From assembly GCA_902464115.1 (NCBI GenBank), contig CABQIF010000098.1:1-7998 (forward strand): a stretch of 7,998 nt of DNA, in the 5' to 3' direction. This document shows, piece after piece, positions 1 through 5,889 of the stretch. This DNA is from an uncultured Ruminococcus sp. (GTDB taxonomy: Bacteria; Bacillota; Clostridia; Oscillospirales; Ruminococcaceae). How positions within the stretch are numbered: position 1 is the stretch's first letter; the number at the start of each line of letters is the position of its first letter. Position numbers and translations under genes: made by a program. The notes beneath the pieces are model-generated. The model was not told the DNA's origin. It saw nothing but the letters and a program-made list of their open reading frames with translations, and did not search any database.

Positions 1-130
1 CGAGCAGCCCACATTTGCGGAGCAAATGAAACTGTGCAATGAGAGAAAACAAAAATCAAAGAGAGAATCGCAAAGAATTGCAGCTTCTCAAGTGCAAGCA
101 ATGGATTTCCGGATATTTTCAGGAATAGCC

Positions 131-159
131 TTGATTTTTTCTCATGAAAATGCTATAAT
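131..159 (+). promoter_or_regulatory. sigma-A-type promoter with extended -10, upstream of yicC
   Basis: A -35-like TTGATT (131-136) is separated by 17 nt from a perfect TATAAT (154-159). The -10 is preceded by TG one base away (151-152), giving an extended -10 element. Transcription should start near 165-167, leaving a leader of about 110 nt before yicC. This is the only convincing promoter seen in the window. Because all downstream genes are co-directional and tightly packed, it probably drives the whole cluster. The assignment rests on consensus match only; no start site has been mapped. Confidence 0.8.
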
Positions 160-177
160 AGTAAATTATACATGAGA

Positions 178-211
178 GCCGAAACGACTGCACGACAGGG
201 CACTTTTCGGC
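178..211 (+). other. leader RNA hairpin upstream of yicC
   Basis: GCCGAAA (178-184) is the exact reverse complement of TTTCGGC (205-211), a 7-bp stem. Its 20-nt loop contains a smaller TGC/GCA pairing (189-191 with 200-202). No U-tract follows, so it is not an intrinsic terminator. It sits in the predicted 5' untranslated region between the promoter and yicC. I do not recognise it as a known riboswitch or leader class; a role in mRNA stability or translation of yicC is conjecture. Confidence 0.45.
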
Positions 212-259
212 AAATGGACAGCAGCAGTGAAAATTGCAGTTGTGATTTTATGCAGAAAT

Positions 260-264
260 GAGGG
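260..264 (+). promoter_or_regulatory. ribosome binding site of yicC
   Basis: GAGGG lies 10 nt before the ATG at 275, which begins the conserved YicC N-terminus. It supports that start over an in-frame GTG at 227, which would add 16 non-family residues and has no Shine-Dalgarno sequence. Its first two bases are also part of the stop codon of a possible 15-codon upstream reading frame (214-261). Confidence 0.55.
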
Positions 265-274
265 CATTCAATTC

Positions 275-1150
275 ATGAAGAGTATGACTGGCTTTGGAAG
301 AGGACAGTTCACGGCGGATGGAGTCGATATTCTGGCAGAAGTTCGTTCTGTCAATCATCGGTTCTTAGAGTGTACCGTCCGACTGCCAAGAGCGTACAGT
401 TTTTTGGAAGAACCCATCAAGAAAGCCGTTCAGCAGGTCGCTGCACGGGGAAAAGTAGAAGTCAACCTGACGATGCAGCTGCCGGAATCGGCAACCAATA
501 CCGTGGCGGTGAATGTAGAACTGGCAAACGCTTATTGTCAGGCATTGCAGGCAGCCAACGAAACCTTGCAATTACAGGACGACTTGACACTTTCCACCCT
601 GCTGCGTCTACCGGATGTCTGCACGGTACAGAAACAGCCAATGCAGGAAGAAGAAATCTGGAGCGATACCAAAATCGCTTTGGAACAGGCGTTGCAGCAG
701 TTTGTAGCAATGCGGGAAACTGAGGGCGAAAAGCTGCGGCAGGATGTGTTATCTCGCTTGCAGACCATCACCCAGCATTTGACAGTCGTTGAAGCAGAAG
801 CTCCAACGATGCAGCAGAATTATTATGACCGGCTCTATCAGAAGTTGCAAACGCTGCTGGAAGACCAGTCGATTGATGCCCAGCGTTTGGTGACGGAAGC
901 AGCTGTTTTTTCCGAAAAGGTTGCCATTGATGAAGAAACCGTTCGGCTGCGGAGTCATTTGCAGCAGTGTGCCGATTTGCTGGAGGCAAAAGAATCAGTC
1001 GGCAGAAAGCTGGACTTCTTAGTACAGGAGATGAACCGAGAAGTCAATACCATTGGCTCGAAAGCACAAAATCTGTCGATCACACAGTTGGTTGTAGAGA
1101 TGAAATCTGAAATCGAAAAGATTCGGGAACAGATTCAAAATATTGAATGA
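275..1150 (+). CDS. yicC: YicC/YloC family endoribonuclease
   Basis: Encodes 291 residues, the usual length for the YicC/YloC family (E. coli YicC is about 287). The protein opens with the family signature MKSMTGFGRG, then VNHRFLE (residues 26-32) in the YicC N-terminal domain. It ends with the conserved C-terminal DUF1732 block, starting GRKLDF at about residue 243 and continuing EMNREVNTIGSKAQ and a charged helix. Family members, including B. subtilis YloC and E. coli YicC, have been reported to act as endoribonucleases in RNA turnover; I infer the same here. The ATG at 275 is chosen because the family signature starts exactly there and GAGGG precedes it; the frame stays open to a GTG at 227. 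It is the first gene of the operon, and gmk follows 17 nt after its stop, the same neighbour as in Bacillus. The remA gene often found between them is missing. Confidence 0.93.
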   Translation: MKSMTGFGRGQFTADGVDILAEVRSVNHRFLECTVRLPRAYSFLEEPIKKAVQQVAARGKVEVNLTMQLPESATNTVAVNVELANAYCQALQAANETLQLQDDLTLSTLLRLPDVCTVQKQPMQEEEIWSDTKIALEQALQQFVAMRETEGEKLRQDVLSRLQTITQHLTVVEAEAPTMQQNYYDRLYQKLQTLLEDQSIDAQRLVTEAAVFSEKVAIDEETVRLRSHLQQCADLLEAKESVGRKLDFLVQEMNREVNTIGSKAQNLSITQLVVEMKSEIEKIREQIQNIE

Positions 1151-1152
1151 TC

Positions 1153-1164
1153 AGAAAGGGTGAT
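1153..1164 (+). promoter_or_regulatory. ribosome binding site deciding the gmk start
   Basis: AGAAAGGGTGAT matches the full anti-Shine-Dalgarno complement AGAAAGGAGGTGAT except for two missing bases. The GGG ends 7 nt before the ATG at 1168. It therefore selects that ATG rather than the one at 1147, which overlaps the yicC stop as ATGA but has no Shine-Dalgarno sequence at usable distance. Confidence 0.7.
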
Positions 1165-1167
1165 TTT

Positions 1168-1770
1168 ATGCAGAAAGGGCTATTGTTGGTCGTTTCTGGC
1201 CCATCCGGATGCGGAAAGGGAACGGTTCTGAAAGAAGTCATGCAGCAGCAGGACTTGTATTATTCCGTTTCCCTGACAACTCGTGCACCAAGACCGGGCG
1301 AGGTCGACGGTGTGCAGTATCATTTTGTTTCCAAGGAACAATTTGAAACCATGATCGCACAGGATGAAGTGCTGGAACATGCAGAATTCTGCGGAAACTA
1401 TTACGGAACGCCACGGGATGCGGTCGAAGCCATGCGGAACGAGGGAAAAAATGTCATTCTGGAAATTGAAGTACAGGGTGCTCAGCAGGTAATGCAGAAG
1501 TGTCCGGATGCCGTTTCGATTTTCATTGCACCGCCAAGCATGACCGAGTTGGAAAAACGGCTGCGTGGTCGGGGCACAGAAGCAGAGGATGTCATTCAGA
1601 AACGGCTTGCAACGGCAAGCGGTGAATTGAAAGATGCACCAAACTACAAATATTTGGTTGTCAACGACCAAGTAGAAACCGCTGCACAGGAAATCTTGAC
1701 GATTTTGGCAGCAGAACAAATCCATCAAATCAATAAAGAAGAAAAAGTGAAAGAGGTATTAGAATCATGA
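1168..1770 (+). CDS. gmk: guanylate kinase
   Basis: Cytosolic guanylate kinase: phosphorylates GMP (and dGMP) to the diphosphate with ATP, feeding GTP synthesis and (p)ppGpp metabolism. The 200 residues match the family length. A P-loop GPSGCGKGT lies at residues 11-19. The GMP-binding segment reads SVSLTTRAPRPGEVDG at about 33-48, followed by YHF. LEIEVQGA at 98-105 carries Glu where many members have Asp in LEIDVQGA. The lid and C-terminal part contain IFIAPPS (118-124), RLRGRGTEAEDVIQKRL and the late VVND (164-167). The start at 1168 is set by the strong ribosome binding site; starting at 1147 would add seven residues ahead of the usual N-terminus. The stop overlaps the rpoZ start by four bases (ATGA), implying translational coupling. 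The gmk-rpoZ pairing is conserved across many bacteria. Confidence 0.97.
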   Translation: MQKGLLLVVSGPSGCGKGTVLKEVMQQQDLYYSVSLTTRAPRPGEVDGVQYHFVSKEQFETMIAQDEVLEHAEFCGNYYGTPRDAVEAMRNEGKNVILEIEVQGAQQVMQKCPDAVSIFIAPPSMTELEKRLRGRGTEAEDVIQKRLATASGELKDAPNYKYLVVNDQVETAAQEILTILAAEQIHQINKEEKVKEVLES

Positions 1771-1985
1771 GTATGTTAAGACCATCCTTAAATCAGTTAA
1801 TGACCAAGAACGAAAGCTGCTATTCTGTTGTTGTCGGCATTGCCAAGCGGGCAAGAGAAATTGCCGATGAACTGTATGATCAGAAGAAGGAACTGAAAGA
1901 AAAGCCGGTACAGACTGCCGTTGATGAACTGGCAGCCGGAAAGTATCGCATCATCGAAAGCGAGGAACTGAATCATAACAACTAA
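1767..1985 (+). CDS. rpoZ: DNA-directed RNA polymerase omega subunit
   Basis: Omega is the small RNA polymerase subunit that assists beta-prime folding and core assembly. The 72 residues suit the short Bacillota form. Recognisable family pieces are MLRPSLNQL near the N-terminus, YSVVVGIAKRAREIA (about 19-33, the conserved AKRAR core helix) and KPVQTAVDELAAGKY (about 46-60). The ATG at 1767 overlaps the gmk stop and has GAGG (1753-1756) 10 nt upstream; a second ATG at 1773 in the same frame is possible but worse spaced. Its TAA stop overlaps an ATG as TAATG (1983-1987), a typical termination-reinitiation arrangement. That ATG is not in the priA frame of this sequence. The coaBC gene that often follows rpoZ in Bacillota is absent. 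Confidence 0.93.
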   Translation: MSMLRPSLNQLMTKNESCYSVVVGIAKRAREIADELYDQKKELKEKPVQTAVDELAAGKYRIIESEELNHNN

Positions 1986-2052
1986 TGCAGCTTCAGCGTC
2001 GGCTTTTTTTCTGGGGGTTGCCGTCTGGGATACAACGTATGCGTTTGACCGA
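1972..2052 (+). other. priA: in-frame upstream part of priA without a standard start codon
   Basis: From the in-frame stop at 1969-1971 to the TTG at 2053 the priA frame is open and its last part is clearly PriA-like. Bases 2011-2052 translate to LGVAVWDTTYAFDR, aligning with the first beta strand and the FDR/FDY region of the PriA N-terminal 3'-DNA-end-binding domain, which continues into FTYR and the VGCRVLVPFGRG block. There is no ATG, GTG or TTG in this stretch. Candidates are CTG at 2011, or the rare ATC (1972) and ATA (1975), which lie 6 and 9 nt after a GAGG at 1962-1965. The most distal codons (IITTNAASASA) do not look family-like. Most likely the true N-terminus includes residues from about 2011 onward. 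Confidence 0.65.
1985..2011 (+). other. coupled ATG and T TTT TTC slippery run at the priA 5' end
   Basis: An ATG at 1985 overlaps the rpoZ stop (TAATG) and is where a coupled priA start would be expected. In its own frame it reads MQLQRRLFFWGL and stops at 2171-2173 (62 codons) with no family resemblance. In that frame bases 2005-2011 form T TTT TTC, a canonical X XXY YYZ -1 slippery heptamer. A -1 slip there, or one extra T or G in the T7 (2004-2010) or G5 (2013-2017) runs, would continue as FFLGVAVWDTTYAFDR into the PriA frame and give an 806-residue protein. I see no strong downstream stimulatory hairpin, so programmed slippage is not established; a one-base sequence error is an equal or better explanation. 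Confidence 0.5.
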
Positions 2053-4404
2053 TTGTTTACCTATCGGGCAGATGTACCAGTTGCAGTGGGTTGTCGGGTG
2101 CTTGTTCCCTTTGGAAGAGGAAACCGAGAACGGGTTGGCATGGTGCTGGAATGCCAAGAGCCGCCAGCAGTAGAAACTGCTGTAAAGCCAGTGCTTGCCG
2201 TTTTGGATGCGTTGCCAGTGCTCCAGGCGGAACAATTGGATTTGGTGTTTTGGCTGCGAGAGATGACGTTCTGCACGTATTGTGATGCCATTCGTACCAT
2301 CTTGCCAGCTGGAATGCAGCTGCAAATCGTTCAGAAAACGGTTTTGGTACAGCCCAAGCCAAATGTACGGCTTTCTGATGAAGAAGAGCGGTATTATCAA
2401 ATTCTGAACACGGCTCCAACGCCAGCAGCCTTTCAAAAACGTCTGCATCATCCCTTAGCAGCAAATTTGCTGGAAAAGGGATTGTTGCAGCAGGTTTCCG
2501 CTGCAAAATCTCGGGTACAGGAATCGAAAGTGAAACTGCTATCCCTTGCTGACCCTCTGCCAGAACGAAAGATGACGCCCAAGCAGCAAAGCTTAGTGAA
2601 GTTGTTGCAGGAGTGCGGAACGCTGCCGGAGAAAGAAGCCTGCCGCCGCTGTGGGATTACAAAAGCTGTGGTACAATCGGCAGAGAAAAACGGCTTGCTG
2701 GTATGTGAAATGCGTGTTGCAGAGCCGATTGCAGAGGATGTTCCTGTAACAGAATCGCTGGAACAAGTTGTTCTGACCGAGGAACAGGAATCCGTGATGG
2801 AGCAGGTGCTGCAAAAGGTATTGGCGGAAGAAACTGCTTATTTTCTGCTGCACGGCGTAACTGGCAGCGGAAAGACCCGTGTCTTTCAAAAGCTGATTGC
2901 AGAAACGCTCAGGCAGGGTAAACAGGCGATTCTGTTAGTGCCGGAAATTGCACTGACACCGCAGATTGTCGGGCAGTTTCAAAGTCTGTTCGGAAATGCA
3001 GTCGTTGTCATGCACAGTGCCCTGACCGACCGACAGCGACAAGATGCCTATCAGCGTATGCAGAATGGAACGGCAAAGATTGCAATTGGTACACGCAGTG
3101 CGGTGTTTGCTCCCGTGCAGAATCTGGGCATTTTGATTGTCGATGAAGAGGGCGAACGGACGTATAAATCCGAAAACGCTCCTCGCTATCATGCGGTTGC
3201 AGTTGCTCGGAAACGCTGTCAGACCCATCACTGTCCGCTGCTGCTGGCATCTGCAACGCCATCCATTGAAAGCTACTATTATGCTAAAAAAGGCATTTAT
3301 ACGCTGTTGGAACTGAAAAAGCGGTATCGCAACATGCCACTGCCAGAAGTTACAGTTGTAGACATGAACCGGGAACGGCAACTGGGCAATGGAACACCAT
3401 TTAGCAATACACTGCTGGATGCGATGCAGGAAACGCTTTCGCATGGCAAACAAGTGTTGCTACTGCTGAATCGGCGTGGCTATCATACGATGATTAGCTG
3501 CTGCTCTTGTAATGAGCCAATTTACTGCCCCAATTGCAGCGTACCGATGACGTATCACAAAGTCAGCGACCAGCTGATGTGTCACTACTGTGGACATATG
3601 CAGCCAATGCCGGAAACCTGTCCGCATTGTGGTGGCAAACAGTTCCGAAGAATGGGCTTTGGTACGCAGCAGATGGAAGAACAGCTGCAATTGCTGTTTC
3701 CGAAAGCAAGGGTGCTCCGCATGGATGCGGACACAACTGGCTCTCGATATGCCTATGAGGAAAAGTTTGCAGCATTCCGGAATAAGAAATATGAAATTAT
3801 GGTTGGTACGCAGATGATTGGAAAGGGACTGGATTTTCCAGATGTCACGCTGGTGGGTGTGCTTTCTCTTGACCAGGCACTGTTTGCCGGCGATTTTCGC
3901 AGCTATGAGCGGACATTTTCCCTGATTACGCAGGTTGTCGGCAGAAGCGGACGGGGCGATACTGCCGGACGTGCGATTTTGCAGACGTTCTTGCCCAATC
4001 ACTATGTCTTGCAGCTGGCAGCAAGGCAGAATTATCCGGTCTTTTATGAGCAGGAATATGCCATCCGGAAAACGATGCTGTTTCCGCCGTTTTGTGACCT
4101 GTGTATACTGGGCTTTGTCGGCGAAAAAGAAGAAATCGTTGCCGCTGCTGCTGCGGAGGCTGTCCAGCAGATTCAAGTCTATGTGAAAGAGCAGGCGTTT
4201 TCCTATCCGCTGTGGGTGCTTGGGGCAGTTCCCTGCCACTATGAACGGCTGAAAGGAAAATATCGGTATCGAGTTATTTTAAAATGCAAGAATACATCAC
4301 CATATCGCACGCTGATTCGGGCTGTCTTAGAGGCAGTCACCGCACAGAAAGCATTTGCAAAGCTGTATCTGTATGCGGATATGAATGGCGATATTGGCGT
4401 ATAA
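2053..4404 (+). CDS. priA: primosomal protein N', replication restart helicase PriA
   Basis: PriA is a superfamily 2 3'-5' DNA helicase that recognises stalled forks and loads the replicative helicase to restart replication. The first standard start is TTG at 2053 (783 residues), but homology extends upstream to about 2011, so this model is N-terminally short; the joined product would be 806 residues, close to B. subtilis PriA (about 805). Numbering from TTG: VGCRVLVPFGRG of the 3'-DNA-binding domain at about 12-23, a winged-helix region to about 200, Walker A GVTGSGKT at 268-275, and motif II DEEG at 364-367 followed by ERTYKSE and PRYHA. A full set of eight zinc-binding cysteines (codons at 3499, 3508, 3526, 3535, 3580, 3589, 3619, 3628) is embedded in the second helicase lobe. 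GTQMIGKGLDFP and QVVGRSGRG (motifs V and VI) follow. Motif II lacks the usual His of DEEH. Def starts 24 nt downstream. Confidence 0.95.
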   Translation: MFTYRADVPVAVGCRVLVPFGRGNRERVGMVLECQEPPAVETAVKPVLAVLDALPVLQAEQLDLVFWLREMTFCTYCDAIRTILPAGMQLQIVQKTVLVQPKPNVRLSDEEERYYQILNTAPTPAAFQKRLHHPLAANLLEKGLLQQVSAAKSRVQESKVKLLSLADPLPERKMTPKQQSLVKLLQECGTLPEKEACRRCGITKAVVQSAEKNGLLVCEMRVAEPIAEDVPVTESLEQVVLTEEQESVMEQVLQKVLAEETAYFLLHGVTGSGKTRVFQKLIAETLRQGKQAILLVPEIALTPQIVGQFQSLFGNAVVVMHSALTDRQRQDAYQRMQNGTAKIAIGTRSAVFAPVQNLGILIVDEEGERTYKSENAPRYHAVAVARKRCQTHHCPLLLASATPSIESYYYAKKGIYTLLELKKRYRNMPLPEVTVVDMNRERQLGNGTPFSNTLLDAMQETLSHGKQVLLLLNRRGYHTMISCCSCNEPIYCPNCSVPMTYHKVSDQLMCHYCGHMQPMPETCPHCGGKQFRRMGFGTQQMEEQLQLLFPKARVLRMDADTTGSRYAYEEKFAAFRNKKYEIMVGTQMIGKGLDFPDVTLVGVLSLDQALFAGDFRSYERTFSLITQVVGRSGRGDTAGRAILQTFLPNHYVLQLAARQNYPVFYEQEYAIRKTMLFPPFCDLCILGFVGEKEEIVAAAAAEAVQQIQVYVKEQAFSYPLWVLGAVPCHYERLKGKYRYRVILKCKNTSPYRTLIRAVLEAVTAQKAFAKLYLYADMNGDIGV

Positions 4405-4428
4405 TAGATAGAAGGAGAACAAGATTTT

Positions 4429-4899
4429 ATGGCAATTCGTAGAATCCGAAAAGAGGGTGATCCGGTTTTACGCACCGTGTGTAAACCAGTAACACAATTT
4501 GACGAATCCCTGTGCCGTCTGCTGGACGATATGCAGGAAACCTTGCGAGATGCTGGCGGCGTTGGTCTGGCAGCACCGCAGGTTGGCATTCCAAAGCGGC
4601 TGTTTATTATGGATTTAGGTCTGCCGCAGATGATTGAAGCCATCAATCCGCAGATTCTCAAAGCGAGCGGAAAGCAGCACGTTGTAGAGGGCTGCCTTTC
4701 CTGTCCGGATACTTGGGGCTATGTTGACCGCCCGAAACGCTGCCGGATGCGGGCACAGAACCGCAAGGGCGAATGGTATGAAATGGCCTTTGCAGACCTG
4801 GGGGCACAGTGTGCCTGCCACGAAAATGACCACTTGGACGGGCATTTGTTCGTGGATATTGTAACCGAATTTGTAGAACCAGACGAAGAAGAGGAATGA
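4429..4899 (+). CDS. def: peptide deformylase
   Basis: Metal-dependent peptide deformylase removes the N-formyl group from nascent proteins at the ribosome exit. All three family motifs are present in the 156 residues: motif I GVGLAAPQ (44-51), motif II EGCLS (87-91, metal ligand Cys89) and motif III HENDH (131-135, metal ligands His131 and His135, catalytic Glu132). The residue before HExDH is Cys rather than the Gln common in E. coli-type enzymes; this variant occurs in Clostridia as far as I recall. The C-terminus is acidic (EPDEEEE). AAGGAG (4412-4417) lies 11 nt before the ATG. Fmt starts 6 nt after the stop, joining the enzymes that add and remove the formyl group in one transcript, as in many bacteria. 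Confidence 0.96.
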   Translation: MAIRRIRKEGDPVLRTVCKPVTQFDESLCRLLDDMQETLRDAGGVGLAAPQVGIPKRLFIMDLGLPQMIEAINPQILKASGKQHVVEGCLSCPDTWGYVDRPKRCRMRAQNRKGEWYEMAFADLGAQCACHENDHLDGHLFVDIVTEFVEPDEEEE

Positions 4900-4905
4900 G
4901 GATTC

Positions 4906-5853
4906 ATGAAGATTGTATTTATGGGAACGCCGGATTTTGCCGTCCCTTGTTTACAGGCACTGCTGCAGCGGAATTATGACGTTGTTGGTGTCTTTACGCA
5001 GCCGGACAAGCCAAAAGGCAGAGGATACAAGATGATTCCGCCGCCGGTGAAAGCCGCTGCGGTAGAAGCAGGGCTGTCCGTGTATCAGCCGCTTTCCCTG
5101 CGAAAGGGAGAAGAAGCAGAACAGGCGATGCAGACCTTGCAGGAATTAAACCCAGATGTCATTGTGGTGGTTGCCTATGGGCAGATTCTGCCGAAAGCTG
5201 TCTTGGATTTGCCAAAGTACGGCTGTATCAATATTCATGGTTCGCTGCTGCCAGCTTATCGGGGTGCAGCACCGATGCAGATGTGTCTGCTGAACGGCGA
5301 AACAGAAACCGGAGTGACCTCCATGCAGATGGCAGAGGGCTTGGATACAGGCGATATGCTGGTAAAGGCAGCGTTGCCGATTGGAGCAGACGAAACATTT
5401 GCTTCTCTGCATGACCGCCTTGCAGAACTGGGAGCATCGGTGTTGCTGGAAACACTGGAAAAGCTGGAAGCTGGAACACTACAGCCAGAACCGCAGGACG
5501 ATGCAAAATCTTCGTATGCAGGCAGAATTACAAAGGAAATGTCTGCCCTGCACTTTGAACAGCCAGCAAATACCCTGCACAATATCATTCGGGGCATTAC
5601 TGGTTTTACAACACTCGATGGAAAGCGGCTGAAAGTCTATGCTTCTCACGTTGTCACTACTGCGATACCGGAAGAATTGCCGTGCGGAGCGGTTGCTGAT
5701 GCAGAAAAGCTGATTGTAAAATGTGGCGATGGCTTGGGCTTGCAGCTGCTCGAAGTACAGCCAGAGGGCAAGAAGCGGATGAAAGCCGCTGATTTCCTGC
5801 GGGGAAAATCGATTCCTTATGGAACGGTTCTCGGCAAAGTAGAACAAAAATAA
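4906..5853 (+). CDS. fmt: methionyl-tRNA formyltransferase
   Basis: Transfers a formyl group from 10-formyl-tetrahydrofolate to initiator Met-tRNA, enabling fMet initiation. The 315 residues match family length. The N-terminal formyltransferase domain begins MKIVFMGTPDFAVP and has QPDKPKGRG (32-40), the loop that contacts tRNA. The catalytic region INIHGSLLPAYRGAAP carries Asn109 and His111, and GLDTGD carries Asp147, matching the Asn/His/Asp triad of the E. coli enzyme. The C-terminal OB-fold domain spans about 204-310. There the motif usually written RGL-NPWP-xAxT-L-GKRLK appears as RGITGFTTLDGKRLK (from residue 229), about four residues short, so the Pro-x-Pro turn is missing. GAGG at 4898-4901 overlaps the def stop and sits 4 nt before the ATG; a second GAGG is farther upstream (4891-4894, 11 nt). 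It follows def by 6 nt. Confidence 0.97.
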   Translation: MKIVFMGTPDFAVPCLQALLQRNYDVVGVFTQPDKPKGRGYKMIPPPVKAAAVEAGLSVYQPLSLRKGEEAEQAMQTLQELNPDVIVVVAYGQILPKAVLDLPKYGCINIHGSLLPAYRGAAPMQMCLLNGETETGVTSMQMAEGLDTGDMLVKAALPIGADETFASLHDRLAELGASVLLETLEKLEAGTLQPEPQDDAKSSYAGRITKEMSALHFEQPANTLHNIIRGITGFTTLDGKRLKVYASHVVTTAIPEELPCGAVADAEKLIVKCGDGLGLQLLEVQPEGKKRMKAADFLRGKSIPYGTVLGKVEQK

Positions 5854-5889
5854 TTTCAAAACGGTTTTACCGGAAAGGAGCAGAAGCGT

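Noticed and set aside
39..128. Small 29-codon frame beginning at ATG 39
   Set aside because: No ribosome binding site, no recognisable product, composition typical of A-rich intergenic DNA.
2..175. Frame open for 57 codons from the window edge to TGA 173-175 (starts EQPTFAEQMKLCNERK), possibly the tail of an upstream gene
   Set aside because: The promoter's -35 and -10 lie inside its last codons, the composition just mirrors A-rich DNA, no family is recognised, and a run this long is not rare by chance over several frames. A truncated upstream gene cannot be excluded.
227..274. GTG-initiated 16-residue extension of YicC (KIAVVILCRNEG resembles a glycosyltransferase N-terminus)
   Set aside because: The family starts at MKSMTGFGRG (275), GTG 227 has no Shine-Dalgarno, and the resemblance is over too few residues to mean a gene fragment.
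1180..1728. 182-codon open frame on the minus strand inside gmk
   Set aside because: Antisense shadow of gmk with cysteine/phenylalanine-rich non-protein-like composition and no start context.
1990..2010. T7 run after a GC-containing stretch resembling an intrinsic terminator between rpoZ and priA
   Set aside because: No adequate stem immediately precedes the T run, and the run lies within sequence that appears to encode the PriA N-terminus.
3460..4239. 259-codon open frame on the minus strand inside priA
   Set aside because: Lies wholly antisense to a strongly conserved gene, has no recognisable domains, and reflects the low frequency of codons that would give reverse-strand stops.
5857..5876. 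Small inverted repeat CGGT-TTT-ACCG before the zinc protease gene
   Set aside because: Only four base pairs with a three-base loop and no U-tract; too weak for a terminator or an operator claim.
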